A stretch of 64,000 nucleotides of DNA. Source: Sipunculus nudus (lineage: Eukaryota; Annelida; Sipuncula; Golfingiida; Sipunculidae). Of the stretch, positions 60,101 through 64,000 are shown piece after piece; position 1 is the first letter of the stretch, and each line of letters starts with the position of its first letter. The stretch covers positions 27,566,362-27,630,361 of the forward strand of contig CM049307.1 in NCBI GenBank assembly GCA_026874595.1, given 5' to 3'. The notes beneath the pieces were generated by a model. That model was not told the origin of the DNA, searched no databases, and worked only from the letters and a program-made list of their open reading frames with translations. The position numbers and the translations under genes are program-made.

Positions 60101-63100
60101 TTCTGGTTGCTGAAAGGGGGATCTGCTATTTGCTTCTGGTAGCTTGAGGGCTGATCTGTCATAGCTTCTTGTTGGTGGAGGGCTGATCTACCATCTCTTC
60201 TTGTAACTGGAGAGCTGATTTGTCATAGCTTCTGGTTGCTGGAAGGTGGACCTGCTATTTGCTTCTGGTAGCTTGAGGGCTGATCTGTCATAGCTTCTTG
60301 TTGGTGGAGGGCTGATCTACCATCTCTTCTTGTTACTGGAGGGCTGATCTGTCATAGCTTCTGGTTGCTGGAAGGTGGACCTGCTATTTGCTTCTGGTAG
60401 CTTGAGGGCTGATCTGTCATAGCTTCTTGTTGGTGGAGGGCTGATCTACCATCTCTTCTTGTAACTGGAGAGCTGATCTGTCATAGCTTCTGGTTGCTGG
60501 AAGGTTGACCTGCTATTTGCTTCTGGTAGCTTGAGGGCTGATCTGTCATAGCTTCTTGTTGGTGGAGGGCTGATCTACCATCTCTTCTTGTAACTGGAGA
60601 GCTGATCTGTCATAGCTTCTGGTTGTTGGAAGGTGGACCTGCTATTTGCTTCTGGTAGCTTGAGGGCTGATCTGTCATAGCTTCTTGTTGGTGGAGGGCT
60701 GATCTACCATCTCTTCTTGTTACTGGAGGGCTGATCTGTCATAGCTTCTGGTTGCTGGAGGGCTGATCTTTCATAGCTTCTGGTTGCTGGAGGGCTGATC
60801 TACCATCTCTTCTTGTTACTGGAGGGCTGATCTGTCATAGCTTCTCTTTGCTGGAGGGCTGATCTGTCATAGCTTCTTGCTGGTGGAGGGCTGATCTACC
60901 ATCTCTTCTTGTTACTGGAGAGCTGATCTGTCATAGCTTCTGGTTGCTGGAAGGTGGACCTGCTATTTGCTTCTGGTAGCTTGAGGGCTGATCTGTCATA
61001 GCTTCTTGTTGATGGAGGGCTGATCTACCATCTCTTCTTGTTACTGGAGGGATGATCTGTCATAGCTTCTGGTTGCTGGAGGGCTGATCTGCTATTTACT
61101 TTAGGTTGCTTGAGGGCTGAACTGACAATGCTTCTAGTTGCTGGAGGGCTGATCTACCATCTCTTCTTGTTACTGGAGAGCTGATCTGTCATAGCTTCTG
61201 GTTGCTGGAAGGTGGACCTGCTATTTGCTTCTGGTTGCTTGAGGGCTGATCTGTCATAGCTTCTTGTTGGTGGAGGGCTGATCTACCATCTCTTCTTGTT
61301 ACTGGAGAGCTGATCTGTCATAGCTTCTTGTTGCTGGAAGGTGGACCTGCTATTTGCTTCTGGTAGCTTGAGGGCTGATCTGTCATAGCTTCTTGTTGGT
61401 GGAGGGCTGATCTACCATCTCTTCTTGTTACTGGAGGGCTGATCTGTCATAGCTTCTGGTTGCTGGAGGGCTGATCTGTCATAGCTTCTTGTTGCTGGAG
61501 GTCTGATCTACCATCTCTTCTTGTTACTGGAGGGCTGATCTGTCATAGCTTCTGGTTGCTGGAGGTCTGATCTGCTATTTGCTTCTGGTAGCTTGAGGGC
61601 TGATCTGTCATAGCTTCTTGTTGGTGGAGGGCTGATCTACCATCTCTTCTTGTAACTTGAGAGCTGATCTGTCATAGCTTCTGGTTGCTGGAAGGTGGAT
61701 CTGCTATTTGCTTCTGGTAGCTTGAGGGCTGATCTGTCATAGCTTCTTGTTGGTGGAGGGCTGATCTACCATCTCTTCTTGTAACTGGAGAGCTGATTTG
61801 TCATAGCTTCTGGTTGCTGGAAGGTGGACCTGCTATTTGCTTCTGGTAGCTTGAGGGCTGATTTGTCATATCTTCTTGTTAGTGGAGGGCTGATCTACCA
61901 TCTCTTCTTGTTACTGGAGGGCTGATCTGTCATAGCTTCTGGTTGCTGGAAGGTGGACCTGCTATTTGCTTCTGGTAGCTTGAGGGCTGATCTGTCATAG
62001 CTTCTTGTTGGTGGAGGGCTGATCTACCATCTCTTCTTGTAACTGGAGAGCTGATCTGTCATAGCTTCTGGTTGCTGGAAGGTGGACCTGCTATTTGCTT
62101 CTGGTAGCTTGAGGGCTGATCTGTCATAGCTTCTTGTTTGTGGAGGGCTGATCTACCATCTCTTCTTGTTACTGGAGGGCTGATCTGGCATAGCTTCTGG
62201 TTGCTGGAAGGTGGACCTGCTATTTGCTTCTGGTAGCTTGAGGGCTGATCTGTCATAGCTTCTTGTTGGTGGAGGGCTGATCTACCATCTCTTCTTGTAA
62301 CTGGAGAGCTGATCTGTCATAGCTTCTGGTTGCTGGAAGTGGATCTGCTATTTGCTTCTGGTAGCTTGAGGGCTGATCTGTCATAGCTTCTTGTTGGTGG
62401 AGGGCTGATCTACCATCTCTTCTTGTAACTGGAGAGCTGATTTGTCATAGCTTCTGGTTGCTGGAAGGTGGACCTGCTATTTGCTTCTGGTAGCTTGAGG
62501 GCTGATCTGTCATAGCTTCTTGTTGGTGGAGGGCTGTTCTACCATCTCTTCTTGTTACTGGAGGGCTGATCTGTCATAGCTTCTGGTTGCTGGAAGGTGG
62601 ACCTGCTATTTGCTTCTGGTAGCTTGAGGGCTGATCTGTCATAGCTTCTTGTTGGTGGAGGGCTGATCTACCATCTCTTCTTGTAACTGGAGAGCTGATC
62701 TGTCATAGCTTCTGGTTGCTGGAAGGTGGACCTGCTATTTGCTTCTGGTAGCTTGAGGGCTGATCTGTCATAGCGTCTTGTTGGTGGAGGGCTGATCTAC
62801 CATCTCTTCTTGTAACTGGAGAGCTGATCTGTCATAGCTTCTGGTTGTTGGAAGGTGGACCTGCTATTTGCTTCTGGTAGCTTGAGGGCTGATCTGTCAT
62901 AGCTTCTTGTTGGTGGAGGGCTGATCTACCATCTCTTCTTGTTACTGGAGGGCTGATCTGTCATAGCTTCTGGTTGCTGGAGGGCTGATCTTTCATAGCT
63001 TCTGGTTGCTGGAGGGCTGATCTACCATCTCTTCTTGTTACTGGAGGGCTGATCTGTCATAGCTTCTGGTTGCTGGAGGGCTGATCTGTCATAGCTTCTT

Positions 63101-64000
63101 GCTGGTGGAGGGCTGATCTACCATCTCTTCTTGTTACTGGAGGGCTGATCTGTCATAGCTTCTGGTTGCTGGAAGGTGGACCTGCTGTTTGCTTCTGGTG
63201 GCTTGAGGGCTGATCTGTCATAGCTTCTTGTTGATGGAGGGCTGATCTACCATCTCTTCTTGTTACTGGAGGGATGATCTGTCATAGCTTCTGGTTGCTG
63301 GAGGGCTGATCTGCTATTTACTTTAGGTTGCTTGAGGGCTGAACTGACAATGCTTCTAGTTGCTGGAGGGCTGATCTACCATCTCTTCTTGTTACTGGAG
63401 AGCTGATCTGTCATAGCTTCTGGTTGCTGGAAGGTGGACCTGCTATTTGCTTCTGGTTGCTTGAGGGCTGATCTGTCATAGCTTCTTGTTGGTGGAGGGC
63501 TGATCTACCATCTCTTCTTGTTACTGGAGAGCTGATCTGTCATAGCTTCTGGTTGCTGGAAGGTGGACCTGCTATTTGCTTCTGGTAGCTTGAGGGCTGA
63601 TCTGTCATAGCTTCTTGTTGGTGGAGGGCTGATCTACCATCTCTTCTTGTTACTGGAGGGCTGATCTGTCATAGCTTCTGGTTGCTGGAGGGCTGATCTG
63701 TCATAGCTTCTTGTTGCTGGAGGTCTGATCTACCATCTCTTCTTGTTACTGGAGGGCTGATCTGTCATAGCTTCTGGTTGCTGGAAGGTGGACCTGCTAT
63801 TTGCTTCTGGTAGCTTGAGGGCTGATCTGTCATAGCTTCTTGTTGGTGGAGGGCTGATCTACCATCTCTTCTTGTTTCTTGAGGGCTGATCTGTCATAGC
63901 TTCTGGTTGCTGGAGGGCTGATCTGCTATTTACTATAGGTTGCTTGAGGGCTGAACTGACAATGCTTCTAGTTGCTGGAGGGCTGATCTACCATCTCTTC
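57200..64000. repeat. Satellite: 32-33-bp units in a 129-bp higher-order repeat
   Basis: The basic unit ends in '(g)gagggctgat' and begins 'ctRYcat.tcttct'. In much of 58.9-63.9 kb four variants recur in fixed order: ctaccatctcttcttg…(32), ctgtcatagcttctgg…(32), ctgctatttgcttctgg…(33), ctgtcatagcttcttg…(32), giving 129 bp. For example CTACCATCT lies at 59,152, 59,281, 59,410 and 59,539. The left part (57.2-58.9 kb) has other orders, including 'ctgctatttactttaggttgcttgagggctgaa' units. The array runs past the window end. Open frames in it are short and without meaning. Confidence 0.95.

Noticed and set aside
57200-64000. CRISPR array
   Set aside because: Units are contiguous variants of each other without unique spacers and the sequence is eukaryotic in character. 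It is a satellite.

Overview
The window looks like AT-rich nuclear DNA from a metazoan. It has one convincing intron-bounded exon, no bacterial-style gene packing, a tRNA-derived SINE, MITEs, several minisatellites and many non-autonomous transposons built around tandem cores. The closest match known to me is the genome of a marine mollusc, probably a bivalve, where 'pearl'/HINE-type Helitron relatives with internal tandem repeats are common. That assignment is inference (about 0.6).

Layout: 1-420 is a GC-richer segment of unknown nature. 1.1-12.0 kb is a mosaic of nested repeats: a minus-strand family-B element (3.4-10.6 kb) is interrupted by a family-A element (6,208-10,031) whose eight-unit ~337-bp tandem core is itself interrupted by a Helitron-like element (8,948-9,848); a family-D element follows (10.64-12.01 kb). 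12.3-12.8 kb is a 31-bp minisatellite. 12.8-19.1 kb is mostly single-copy, with a pogo/Tigger-like MITE, a fold-back cluster and an X-box. 19.1-20.8 kb holds another B fragment and a second Helitron copy. 21,315-21,520 is the only secure coding sequence, one exon of a divergent PP1-type serine/threonine phosphatase. 21.5-28.1 kb is single-copy with a 776-bp MITE, a (TA)n tract and a perfect X-box. 28.2-36.4 kb is a plus-strand B element with a 4-kb A-type element nested in it. 36.4-39.7 kb is single-copy with a SINE. 39.7-42.15 kb is a 39-bp minisatellite open on both strands. 42.2-47.7 kb is single-copy. 47.7-53.1 kb is a D element split by a 3.4-kb inverted-repeat transposon with CATATATG arrays. 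53.1-57.1 kb holds a complete SINE with target duplication, (AT)n and TE fragments. 57.2-64.0 kb is a satellite with a 129-bp higher-order unit running off the end.

The window is therefore chiefly a record of repeat activity around one phosphatase exon. The most striking pattern is that several different repeat families carry the same palindrome GGTGGCGCCACC in their core units, have terminal hairpins whose stems covary between copies, and end in CTAG or CTTG followed by T. This suggests one superfamily of rolling-circle (Helitron/Helentron-type) non-autonomous elements. No transposase, Rep/helicase or reverse transcriptase gene was recognised.
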